A stretch of 64,000 nt of DNA from DATBFG01 sp036558645 (lineage in GTDB: Bacteria; Acidobacteriota; Terriglobia; Terriglobales; Acidobacteriaceae): NCBI GenBank assembly GCA_036558645.1, contig DATBFG010000105.1, forward strand, positions 4,698-68,697. The letters are read 5' to 3'. The notes beneath the pieces were generated by a model. The model made no database searches. It was not told where the DNA came from and saw only the letters and a list, made by a program, of their open reading frames with translations. Position 1 is the first letter of the stretch, and every line of letters starts with the position of its first letter. The position numbers and the translations under genes were made by a program. This document shows, in pieces, positions 27,729 through 37,100 of the stretch.

Positions 27729-28499
27729 TTAGGCAACAGCTAATAACTTCGGTGGACCCAGAGGCGGGGCAGCGACTAGGGTCCGCAGTAAGTGTTCTTG
27801 AGCCTGCCACCATCCGGTATACGATCGATTGCTTGTGCAGTGGACCTGCAGGGAGCGCCAATTTGTATCGTTTAGGCCAAGGTAAGAGGCTGCTTCTTTA
27901 GGCTCGTTGTCTATCTTCACGACAACCTGGCGCATGTTCAGCCGCAAACCGATTCGTAATGCTTTCAGGGCGCTCTCCTTCGCACTCCATAGTAATGCGA
28001 CTAATTGGGCGCGATCCCCAACCGGAGTCAGAGCAATCAACTCTTGCTCCTCTTCTGTGAAATAGTCGCCGATGAAGGCTGCGCTGTGTGGCTCGATCAG
28101 CTCGAGGTCACATCCGAGTTCAACGTCAGCGGCGGCCGCGGCACACACTGCAACACCTCCACGGTGGCTAATGGAAACTGTTACTCCGGCAGAATGGTTG
28201 GTAATGAACGCCTCAGGCGCGCCCAATAAATCTGGACGAATTTCAATTTCCGTCAGCTTCTTGAAGTTCTTCTCTCGGCTGAGATATGCGGATATAGCCT
28301 GCTTGGCGGTCCAGCGGCCTAGGCGCCAGTCCATTCGGCGCTTCGCAAATCGAGTTCCATTGAGATAAGCGATTTCGCTTGCACTCAGCCAGCCGTCATT
28401 GGCAGGTACGTCGGATTCAGTCTGCTGCAACCAATACACTTCATGAAGCTTTGGCGGTATCGTGGGTTTCGCCCATAGCGACGAGATTGTTTCTAGCAT
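27729..28499 (-). CDS. Sfp-type 4'-phosphopantetheinyl transferase
   Basis: This 256-residue enzyme transfers phosphopantetheine from CoA onto carrier proteins. It has a substrate-side SISHRGG motif (His112), the magnesium ligands in GCDLELIEP (Asp131, Glu133) and the catalytic WSAKESALK block (Trp171, Lys174, Glu175, Lys179). The ATG at 28499 has GGGAGG 5 bases before it and lies inside the end of the carboxylase gene (59-base overlap), so the two are translationally coupled. It is the last gene of the leftward locus. Its obvious client is the four-ACP synthase two genes upstream, whose attachment residue appears to be Thr rather than Ser. Confidence 0.93.
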   Translation of the reverse strand: MLETISSLWAKPTIPPKLHEVYWLQQTESDVPANDGWLSASEIAYLNGTRFAKRRMDWRLGRWTAKQAISAYLSREKNFKKLTEIEIRPDLLGAPEAFITNHSAGVTVSISHRGGVAVCAAAAADVELGCDLELIEPHSAAFIGDYFTEEEQELIALTPVGDRAQLVALLWSAKESALKALRIGLRLNMRQVVVKIDNEPKEAASYLGLNDTNWRSLQVHCTSNRSYTGWWQAQEHLLRTLVAAPPLGPPKLLAVA

Positions 28500-31400
28500 G
28501 GTCGCCTCCCAACCTTTCAACTTCTAGCTTCTCCTCCGCCGCAATTCCGCGTTCAAGGGCATCGATCAGATAGGGCCGCAGACTCGCAGGCGGGATAATC
28601 TTGTTTAAGGCCCCCACCTTTAGTGCACGATGAACGTTGTGAATCCTGTCGAATTCTTCCGCCATTGTGCCCAGGTTTTCGGAATGAATTACGCGGTACA
28701 GTTCATTGAACTGCGCGCGTAGTCGACTCTGTTCTTCCTTATTGGTCTTGGCAATTGATTGTTCAAGCGCTTGCAATCGTGGATCTTTGCGCGTCCTGGC
28801 CTCGACTTCACTTGCAAAGACAACCCCAGCCGCCGGCGCTCCACCGATCACGGAGGCATAGGTTCCCTCCAGCGCCACCACTTCGAGTTGCTCGTTCAGC
28901 GCACGGGAGAACACTACGTAGGCCCCTCCGTGATAACGTGAAACAACACAAAAAACGATTGGCCCCTTAAAATTCACCACCGCGCGTCCAATCTCAGCCC
29001 CATACTCCAACTGCAGTCTCCGCATCGACTCAGGTGATCCATCGAATCCGGAAAGATTTGCGAGCATGACAATCGGGCGATTGTTACTCGCTGCGTTGAT
29101 TGCACGTGCAACTTTTTTGGATGACTGCGGAAACAATGTTCCAGCAGTCCACGAGTCTGGGCCATCGGCAGGCACAAAGCCGAGACGTGGGATTGGCCTT
29201 GATTCCATGCCGATCAGACATACGGGATATCCGCCAATATGGGCATCCCATACAACAGCAGTTTCTGCGGCCCGCATTCCGGACCAACGTTCCAGGGGCG
29301 AATGATCTTGATCGGTAACGGCGAGCATAACTCGCCGAATGTCGAAGGACTTCTTTCGTGCAGGATTGGCTTCGTTGGAGAAGATGTCTCCAACCCGCGT
29401 GAAGCTAGTCCCATTTCCGGTGCAGTGTGGATATTCGCGAACATCACGATCGCGAGCATCGATAGTAGCTGCACGCCGCGGGAACCGCTCACCATTTGCA
29501 AGATATGTGTGCTCATAATGACGCAATAGAATATGCCCGGCTTCGTTAATATCTTTTGCCCAGTACTGCGCCTGGCCATTCACTCCCATGATGCGATCGT
29601 ACCCACCGATTCCCTGGTTGTCCTCGGCCGATACACTCCCCGAGTATTCCAGCGCGCGCTTTCCCGTTAGCACCATCGCGGCCTTTGGGGTCATAACCAA
29701 AATGCCACGTGTATGCATGAGCATGGTTGCTTCAGCATTCCAATACGGCTGCGCACCAACGTTGATTCCATTAATGAGCAGGTTGACTTCCCCGCCCGCT
29801 TGGGTGAACTCGATCAGGCGCCGGAGCACCCGAGCGATCCAGTCCATGTTCTCGACACCGCTTTCCATCGAAATTTTCGCCCCAGCAGAGACCGGGAACC
29901 ACTCCACCGGTACGCGCATTGTCTCAGCTAGATTTAGTGCTTCGATGATCCGGCAGCATTCTGGTTCAGCCAGTGCGCCCAAGTCTCGGCTGGGATCTCC
30001 TGCGAGGAACACTCGCGTCATGCCCTCGGGATACTTCTTCGTGAAGTTCCGAATAACTCCTACGATGATGTTTGACTTGTTCTGTCCATATGGCCGAATG
30101 ACCGGAATCATCGCGCCATCGGAATCGAGATCGTACTCGGTAAATTCCCCTGCCGGGAAGTCTGTGCTTGCATCGTCGGGCGATGGTGTGAGCAACTTAA
30201 TGATCTCGTAGGGATAAATCATTCCACGTTGTCGCATCCGCACTACCTTCTGTTCATATTCCGTAAAAGGCTTGACCGGAAGCAGTTTTGTGGCTGGACG
30301 AAACGTGATTTTTACATCGCCGCCACATGGACGGGAGACTCGCACCACCATGTCTCTTAGCTGACCGGTATCAGGATTGGGAATACTACCTCGAATCACG
30401 ACTTGCTCAAGCCCGATGCCTTCAGCTTCGAGAGCCAGATTTCGAATGATGTCACCTAATTCATCGGGATTCAGATCAAGTGCTGGCCAAACGTAGAGTA
30501 GGATTCGGTTCCAATGAAGGCGCTGGTGAGGCTTCCGCCTCGCCTGAAACGCACGCATACTCCCAACTGCCTCCATGAACATTCGCTCCAAGTGGGGCAG
30601 GTGGACGATGCGGCCCAGTGCATCGCGAACCGGTGTCAGATCTCGTATTTCAGCACACCCAAAGAGCCGCTCGTCTTTGGGGTTTGCCTTCGCAACAGCT
30701 CGCAGAAGATATACATCTTCTACCGACGGCAAACGCTCGATATCGAATTCGCTTAATCGCCACAAATGCAATCGCTTTCCGATCATCGGATGTATTCCGC
30801 GATATAGTTTCACCTCCTCATACGCATTGCCGTTGTGGCGATACGTAAAGTGTTGCATGCAGCCCATGCCGTCACCGTTTCCCGCAATCGCCACCACAAT
30901 TCTGGAAACTGTACGGGGGAATCCCAACTGGTTAATCCAATTGCAGATCTCTGATTGCGTGCTCTCGCTGTCACCAAGATGGGCAGGATGCACAACATAA
31001 AAGTCCACCACTACGTCATCGGATGCCGGGATCTCGTTCAGCATGGGAAACAAGCTCTCTGCTGCCGCTGAAAGGTGTGCGTATTCGACATGGGTGGTGA
31101 AAAGATGAACCTGTCGTTCATGATGTTCATACTGCGCTGATGCATACCATCGGTCTGCACATTCTCGAATTGTGAATTGCTTAATATTGCGAATTCGGTA
31201 ATACCGTCGTGTCAACACCTCCAGCATGAGTTGTCGAAAACATTTCTCGACGGTTCTGAACCTTGCTGAGCAAAAACCGAGCATCGGTTGAGGACATTCC
31301 ACCATTGCTCGCATTCGTTCTTCGCGGTCCGGTGCATCCCGATTAGCATCCAGATCTGACAGATGCTTTTCCATCTGCGAATAGACCTCTTCGCGCGCTT

Positions 31401-34068
31401 TCTCGAACACCGGCTTGTCAAACTGTTGATAGCGCACCTCGCGTGCGAGATCACTGATCGTCGGGAACATTTCTCGGCTGGTCGTTATCAACTTATCCAG
31501 CAACTCGCGGAACGATTCGCTGGCATGTGAAGATTGATCTTTAGCATCAATCAGTCGTCTCTCAAGGAGGCACAACATTGGTGCCACGTGCTGCTCAAAA
31601 CGCTGGTGAGACTTGTAGACCCAGAAGAGAGCTTCTTCGAGTCGGGGCGTACGCACCAGAGTGGTTATTCCGTAGTGACCTAATATCCGCTTTAGTGACT
31701 CTTTGATATGAGTTGGAAACTTATCATCCGGCGAGTCCAGCGATCGTAAAAACGAAAGAAAGTTAAATAGGTGCGTTTCCGGGCTTGGCACCTCAACTCC
31801 GCTTGGCTCATCCACGATAGGTGTGCGGTGGAACAGCGAACACATGTCGACGAAGATACTTAGAATTTCGTCTTCTTCCGGTTGGACCCCGTCTCTAGTC
31901 GCGCTGCTCTGCTGTCGTGTCAACGATCTGTTGGCCTGTCCCACATCGACATCGAAGCCCAGCATGAATTGCTTCAGTTCTGATAAGGCATGTCGCAGAT
32001 TGGCGATGGTTGAATCCGTAGCTCTCGGCAAGATGGCAGAAGGAAGAACAATCCGGTCGCTTTGTGGTGATGTCTGACTAGTTGTTGGATCGATCTGCAA
32101 CAGAGCCGCACCGGTATCCACCTGAACATTCGGCATCGTCATCACTCGACGTACTCTGCCGGCGAATGGCGCAATCAGGTCCATTTCCATCTTCATGGCT
32201 TCCAGTACCGCCAGGTGGTCTCCAGCAGCAACTATGTCGCCCGGCTTAACAGCAATTGAAACCACTACGGTTGGAGATGGTGCACGAACAATGCCGCTAT
32301 CATCCCGCCCAATCCAATGCGAAATCCCGTTGACGTCGACAACGAACTCTTGCCCTACACGATTGGCAACGATGTGATAGCGCTCGCCGAAAACCACGAG
32401 CCATGACTCGTACTGATTGAGTCGCTCAATGGCCGCTTCAATAATGGCCCCATCCAGATTGACACGATATCGTCGTGCGCCAATGCGGTACGTTTCCAAC
32501 GTGTAAGAATGACCACAATGGCACAATTCGATCGTATGCCCGACTTCGCTTCGGGCGCGTGGGCGCCCCCTTTCCGCCGATGCATAGAATTGCGCCAGTT
32601 CAATAGCCAGTTCCGATTCATACGCTTCTAAGGCAGCGGCAATTAGTGCAATTTCAGCATGCTTTTTAGGAGTGGGATTCTTACCCTCACTGAATTGCGG
32701 TAGCCTCTTGCTGTCCACAATTCCGTTTTGAAGATTTGCCTCTTCAAGCAGTTCCAACCATAACGACTTGTCAGTCTGGCTACCGTCGACGACTACGACA
32801 CTCTCGCGCAATGTGCTCTGCAGACGCGAAAATGCCTCTATTCGATCTCGCCCGCAGACAGTAATTCTTGCAATCACAGGATCGAGTTTCGCCGAAAAGA
32901 CTTCGCCTTCATTGACGGCGCTATCGATACGCACGCCATGACTGGAGGCCATCCGAAATCGTGCGAGACGAAGGGAGTCCCGCACCGTATTACTCCCGGC
33001 TTGCACTATGATGCTGATGCTGTGCCCCCTCGATTGAGGTGGCCGCTCTCCCAAGCTGTGGCCCAGCGCTACCTGTAGCTGTAGCTTCACCAGGTCAACT
33101 CCGATGACGCTTTCTGCCACCGAGTGCTCCGGCGCGAAACCACTGTTCATCTCCAGAAACAAGAGCTGTTGCGCAACCGGTTCGTACAGGAATTCCAGGG
33201 TGCCTGCGTTTCGGTACCCGGCGACCTCGCATAGATTTCTGGATGCCTCGCGGAGCCAACCCTCCTGCTCTGACGAAAGCGCAGCTGCCGGACATTCAAT
33301 TAACACTTTAAGGTTGTCGTGCTGAATGAGCGTGTCGATTGTTCCTAGTGTCCAGGTGGTCCCCACTTGGTCGGTGATGATGGGAATAGAAATCAATCGT
33401 GCGTTCGGAACTAGCTTTTCCAGGAACACTGTTGGATCGCCGAACGAATCTTGTGCCTGAGTCCGCGCTAGCTCAAACCCATCGTGGAGCTCTTGATCTG
33501 AATCCACACGATGGATGCCTTGTCCGGAGTGCCCTGTAGTGGACTTCACTAGAACCGGATACCCGATTCGCTGGGCTTCATGCGCAGCCTCTTCCAGCGT
33601 ATCGAGCGCTCGTTCACTCCATGGCACGACTGGGATATTGAGCTGCTCAGCCAAAATCTTGGCAGTGATCTTGTCACTCAGGCGACGCAACCCTTCAACG
33701 GTGGGACCGATGAACAGTATCCCTAACTTGCGGCAGACTTCCGAAATTCCGATGTGATTCCCAATAAATCCCCACCCGACCCAGAGTGCGTCTGCATGCG
33801 CTTCCACCAAAGCCTGCTCCACCCGCGTGTAACTCGCATGAACGCTTCTCAGCTTATCCGTGGTGAGATCCGGGACCTGAACTGGCCCGAGCCTCACTGA
33901 TTCGTCGGCTTCACGAACAAAGCGTGAGTCACGATCACCATCGGTGTAAAGCGCAATGGTTCGCAATGAACCGTTGGTTTCATGGTTGAGTTCGCGGACG
34001 GCGCGGATAAACCGCATCGCGGCATCACCACGATCCACCATAGCGACACGCTGAAATTCGCGGCTCAT
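28441..34068 (-). CDS. Single-chain biotin-dependent acyl-CoA carboxylase-like protein
   Basis: This 1875-residue fusion is collinear with eukaryotic acetyl-CoA carboxylase. It has a biotin carboxylase ATP-grasp domain (about 1-450), a linker, and a biotinyl domain with EAMKMEM (biotin Lys626). A long central region (about 800-1300) follows, including YRGIHPMIGKRLHLWRL, NPKDERLFG and LHWNRILLYVWPALD. The carboxyltransferase halves make up the rest (NLLINGINVGAQP, IGGYDRIMGVNGQAQYWA, IVMLANLSGFDGS, YHGGAYVVFSRALN). The expected role is malonyl- or alkylmalonyl-CoA supply for the neighbouring synthase. The biotin carboxylase active site is odd: the usual glycine-rich loop is TTGHSGQGIHR (177-187), and the N-T/P-R-I/L-Q-V-E-H bicarbonate block is NSGFAPEH (308-315). 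Activity may therefore be altered or lost. The gene starts 55 bases after the synthase stop. Confidence 0.88.
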   Translation of the reverse strand: MSREFQRVAMVDRGDAAMRFIRAVRELNHETNGSLRTIALYTDGDRDSRFVREADESVRLGPVQVPDLTTDKLRSVHASYTRVEQALVEAHADALWVGWGFIGNHIGISEVCRKLGILFIGPTVEGLRRLSDKITAKILAEQLNIPVVPWSERALDTLEEAAHEAQRIGYPVLVKSTTGHSGQGIHRVDSDQELHDGFELARTQAQDSFGDPTVFLEKLVPNARLISIPIITDQVGTTWTLGTIDTLIQHDNLKVLIECPAAALSSEQEGWLREASRNLCEVAGYRNAGTLEFLYEPVAQQLLFLEMNSGFAPEHSVAESVIGVDLVKLQLQVALGHSLGERPPQSRGHSISIIVQAGSNTVRDSLRLARFRMASSHGVRIDSAVNEGEVFSAKLDPVIARITVCGRDRIEAFSRLQSTLRESVVVVDGSQTDKSLWLELLEEANLQNGIVDSKRLPQFSEGKNPTPKKHAEIALIAAALEAYESELAIELAQFYASAERGRPRARSEVGHTIELCHCGHSYTLETYRIGARRYRVNLDGAIIEAAIERLNQYESWLVVFGERYHIVANRVGQEFVVDVNGISHWIGRDDSGIVRAPSPTVVVSIAVKPGDIVAAGDHLAVLEAMKMEMDLIAPFAGRVRRVMTMPNVQVDTGAALLQIDPTTSQTSPQSDRIVLPSAILPRATDSTIANLRHALSELKQFMLGFDVDVGQANRSLTRQQSSATRDGVQPEEDEILSIFVDMCSLFHRTPIVDEPSGVEVPSPETHLFNFLSFLRSLDSPDDKFPTHIKESLKRILGHYGITTLVRTPRLEEALFWVYKSHQRFEQHVAPMLCLLERRLIDAKDQSSHASESFRELLDKLITTSREMFPTISDLAREVRYQQFDKPVFEKAREEVYSQMEKHLSDLDANRDAPDREERMRAMVECPQPMLGFCSARFRTVEKCFRQLMLEVLTRRYYRIRNIKQFTIRECADRWYASAQYEHHERQVHLFTTHVEYAHLSAAAESLFPMLNEIPASDDVVVDFYVVHPAHLGDSESTQSEICNWINQLGFPRTVSRIVVAIAGNGDGMGCMQHFTYRHNGNAYEEVKLYRGIHPMIGKRLHLWRLSEFDIERLPSVEDVYLLRAVAKANPKDERLFGCAEIRDLTPVRDALGRIVHLPHLERMFMEAVGSMRAFQARRKPHQRLHWNRILLYVWPALDLNPDELGDIIRNLALEAEGIGLEQVVIRGSIPNPDTGQLRDMVVRVSRPCGGDVKITFRPATKLLPVKPFTEYEQKVVRMRQRGMIYPYEIIKLLTPSPDDASTDFPAGEFTEYDLDSDGAMIPVIRPYGQNKSNIIVGVIRNFTKKYPEGMTRVFLAGDPSRDLGALAEPECCRIIEALNLAETMRVPVEWFPVSAGAKISMESGVENMDWIARVLRRLIEFTQAGGEVNLLINGINVGAQPYWNAEATMLMHTRGILVMTPKAAMVLTGKRALEYSGSVSAEDNQGIGGYDRIMGVNGQAQYWAKDINEAGHILLRHYEHTYLANGERFPRRAATIDARDRDVREYPHCTGNGTSFTRVGDIFSNEANPARKKSFDIRRVMLAVTDQDHSPLERWSGMRAAETAVVWDAHIGGYPVCLIGMESRPIPRLGFVPADGPDSWTAGTLFPQSSKKVARAINAASNNRPIVMLANLSGFDGSPESMRRLQLEYGAEIGRAVVNFKGPIVFCVVSRYHGGAYVVFSRALNEQLEVVALEGTYASVIGGAPAAGVVFASEVEARTRKDPRLQALEQSIAKTNKEEQSRLRAQFNELYRVIHSENLGTMAEEFDRIHNVHRALKVGALNKIIPPASLRPYLIDALERGIAAEEKLEVERLGGDHARNNLVAMGETHDTAKAS

Positions 34069-34123
34069 GATCTTCTCTCACGTGGCAAAAAGCTATTCAG
34101 TGGAGACACACGTTCCCCGTTTC

Positions 34124-37100
34124 TCAGGCCATTACGACCTCTGACATCGCGGCCTGCAATGCATTCAAGTGGGCTAGATCGACCAGACCCGGTGCACTTA
34201 CTGTCCTGTATCCCCGCACTTCCATCAGGCAGCTGCCGCTCGCATCCACAATTTCGATATCAAGGCTCGCATCTCTCGTGCTGGGTCGAGCCATAGCATA
34301 CAGAGGATGTTGCTGCGAAGACTTACCCCCAAATAGTCGTATCCGATCCACATGTTGCGGCAAGCCCATCTTCCCTGTCGTCCCAAGTTCCCAAAGTCCG
34401 GCAGTTTGAAAACACAGTTCGATCAGACGCGGGACAACAATCGTTGGCAGTTCGAAGGGTTCATGGTTTGCAGGCAAAGTCTCGCTGTACAAGCCAATAA
34501 CTCGGTCGCGATTCCACCAGGCACGTTCAAGCACCTGGTAAGCAGGGCCATGGAAATAGACGTGATAAATCTCCGACGCGCCAATGATTGAGCCTTTCGG
34601 CGTTCCGATTGGTACCCGTGTTCGCAACTGGGGAACAGCCTTGGTAAACCTCACGTGCCCAGTAAAATGAGTTGTGAATTGCTCTTTCTGATTAGGTAGC
34701 CTGCGGGTTCCAATCAGGCGACAGTCTGCAAAGATCGCATCTTCCTGGACCTGAAACCTTGTCTCTACTGTTACTTGTCTTGGCTCATTGCGATAAAACT
34801 TAAATGGTGCAAGAAAATCTATGTCTTCGATGGATTGGACGTTCCACCCCGGCAAAATACATTGCGATGCCTCGGCAAACGCCTCGATGCCCATTACCCC
34901 CGGCAACACAGGCGTTCCATCAATCTGATGATCGCGCAAGAACGGTTGCACCTTCGGATCGATCGTAGTTTCAATCGTCAGCCCACTCTCACGATGCATC
35001 TTCACTAGCTTGCTTAACATCGGTCCTCGAGCAACTTTCTCGAGCAAGGCATCCTCATCAAGCCCACCGCTGCGGTCCCATTCATTCAGCAACGCACCCA
35101 GCTTTTCTCCGATAAGGATTTCCCCTCGAGTTCCTCCTAGAGTCAGTTCGCGGCGGATCATCGGAACACCCGCCTCTGGCGGCAACATATCTATTCCTGC
35201 AAGTTCCATCATTTTGGGGATCGATCCGCGCGTCGCCATGCCTATTCCAGCCCACGCAGTCCAGTCCATCACGATGCCGCGCGTCTCTGGCCGTGTTCTG
35301 CGGAAACTTGATGTGGTCTTGCACAGCAGATCGTTTGCCGAGCTGTAATCGGTTTGACCGGCATTTCCAAAACGGCCGGCGATGGACGAGAACGCTACGG
35401 TCGCGCCAAGTGGCATGTTGCCGATGGCATGCAGCAGGTTGAACCATCCATCCGCCTTAACATCAAAGACCAGATCGAACTCGCGTTGATCCTTATCAGG
35501 CAGGAAGTGGCTACGCTCGATGCCCGCGGCATGAAGCAGTACGTCGATCCGTCGATTCTCCTTTCGCACATGATCGATTACTCGCGACACACTGTCGGCA
35601 TCGGTAAGATTGACACTGAAATAACGAACAGTTCCACCCGCGTTGCGTACCGCATCGATGGCTGACTGTGCGGCATTCGCCCGTTCGAGCGCGGATAGTT
35701 CTTTTTCCACAAGTGCCGGAGTCGCCCGCTCGCCTCGCGACTGAATACGCTGGAAGAGTTCGCGCTTAAGACCTTCCTTATCTGATACGAATCGCTTCAA
35801 GTCAGGATTATTGGCGTCAGGTTCGGGAACAAGGTCGAGCAGATAGAATTTCCCTCCGGAGACTGCCGCGAGGTCTGCAGTAATCGCCGAGACAATACTC
35901 CCGGCTGCCCCCGTCACTACAAACACAGTGTCTCGACCCAGAGCAAGGCCTGCTTTGCTGTCGCTCGCAGATTGTTCTTCAAGTCCGATTGTCCAACGAA
36001 GCCCCGACTTGTAACCGATCTCGACCGCCCCCGTATCGCGCAGGGTCTCCGCAATCAGAATGTCTGCGACCTCCGTTGGCTTTCTCGTAGTTTCGAAGTC
36101 AACTGTTTTTACCAGAGCGTCCATGCGTTCGCGCTTGTACGTTTTGGTAAAGCCCGTTACTCCGCCACCCAATGGTGAAGTCGCACCTGCGGTGTCGTAT
36201 CCGTGCTGCCCCCCCAATCGGGTTGCCGAGACCAGAAATGTTTCCGGTGTGCGAATTTGTTCGTACAGCGAGCGCATGGTTGTGTACAGCGCCTTCACAC
36301 GCAACCAGATCGCACCGCGCCACGCATTCACATCCATGTCAACTAGCGTTCCCTCATCATCCAGCGCAGGAAGCCAATAGACTCCCTGAATAGGACCAGC
36401 CGCAATCCAGGTCTTGATCTGATCGATCAAGACATCGGGAGCTGATGTTTCGGTGAGTCGGAGAACGTCGACGTCCTTCAGCTTCAACTGCTGCTCGAGC
36501 GCATCAGCTACTCCTGACCTGTCTGGCATGACAATGACGCGATGACCCGCCGTTAGAGTTACGTTGGTCTTCTTGCACATTTCGAGAGGCGGGCGAGGGG
36601 TTGGAACCGGAACCCGTCTCGGCACCTTGTTCGCCGCCTCGAAGCTGGCCAGTGCAAGTGGCGATGCGGAAGGAGCCATGGGAGTTTTTACTTCCCCGCC
36701 ACTTACAGCCGCCGGATTCTGACGACGATCACGGGCAAACTTGATTACATGCGCGAGGGTGGGAAAGTCCCGCAGCTTGAGATTTTCGTCCCGAGGGATG
36801 CTGTAGAGTGCGCGGACTGCAGCAAACATCTCTGCCTGCTTCACTGTATCGACGCCAAGATCGGCTTCCAGATCAAGATCCAAGTCCAGCATGTCTTTGG
36901 GGTATCCAGTCTTTTCAGCAACGATTTGCAGGACTCTTTCTTTGATCGACTCCTCTGAATCGGCGATGACTCCGGGAATCTCATTTGCTGCAGGGAGCAC
37001 TGCCGGCATCAACACCTCTACTGGTGCTGGCGCCTTACCCGGCCGATTCTCGTGCACAAAGCGAATTACGTGCGCTAGCGTTGGGTAGTCCCGTAGCTTA

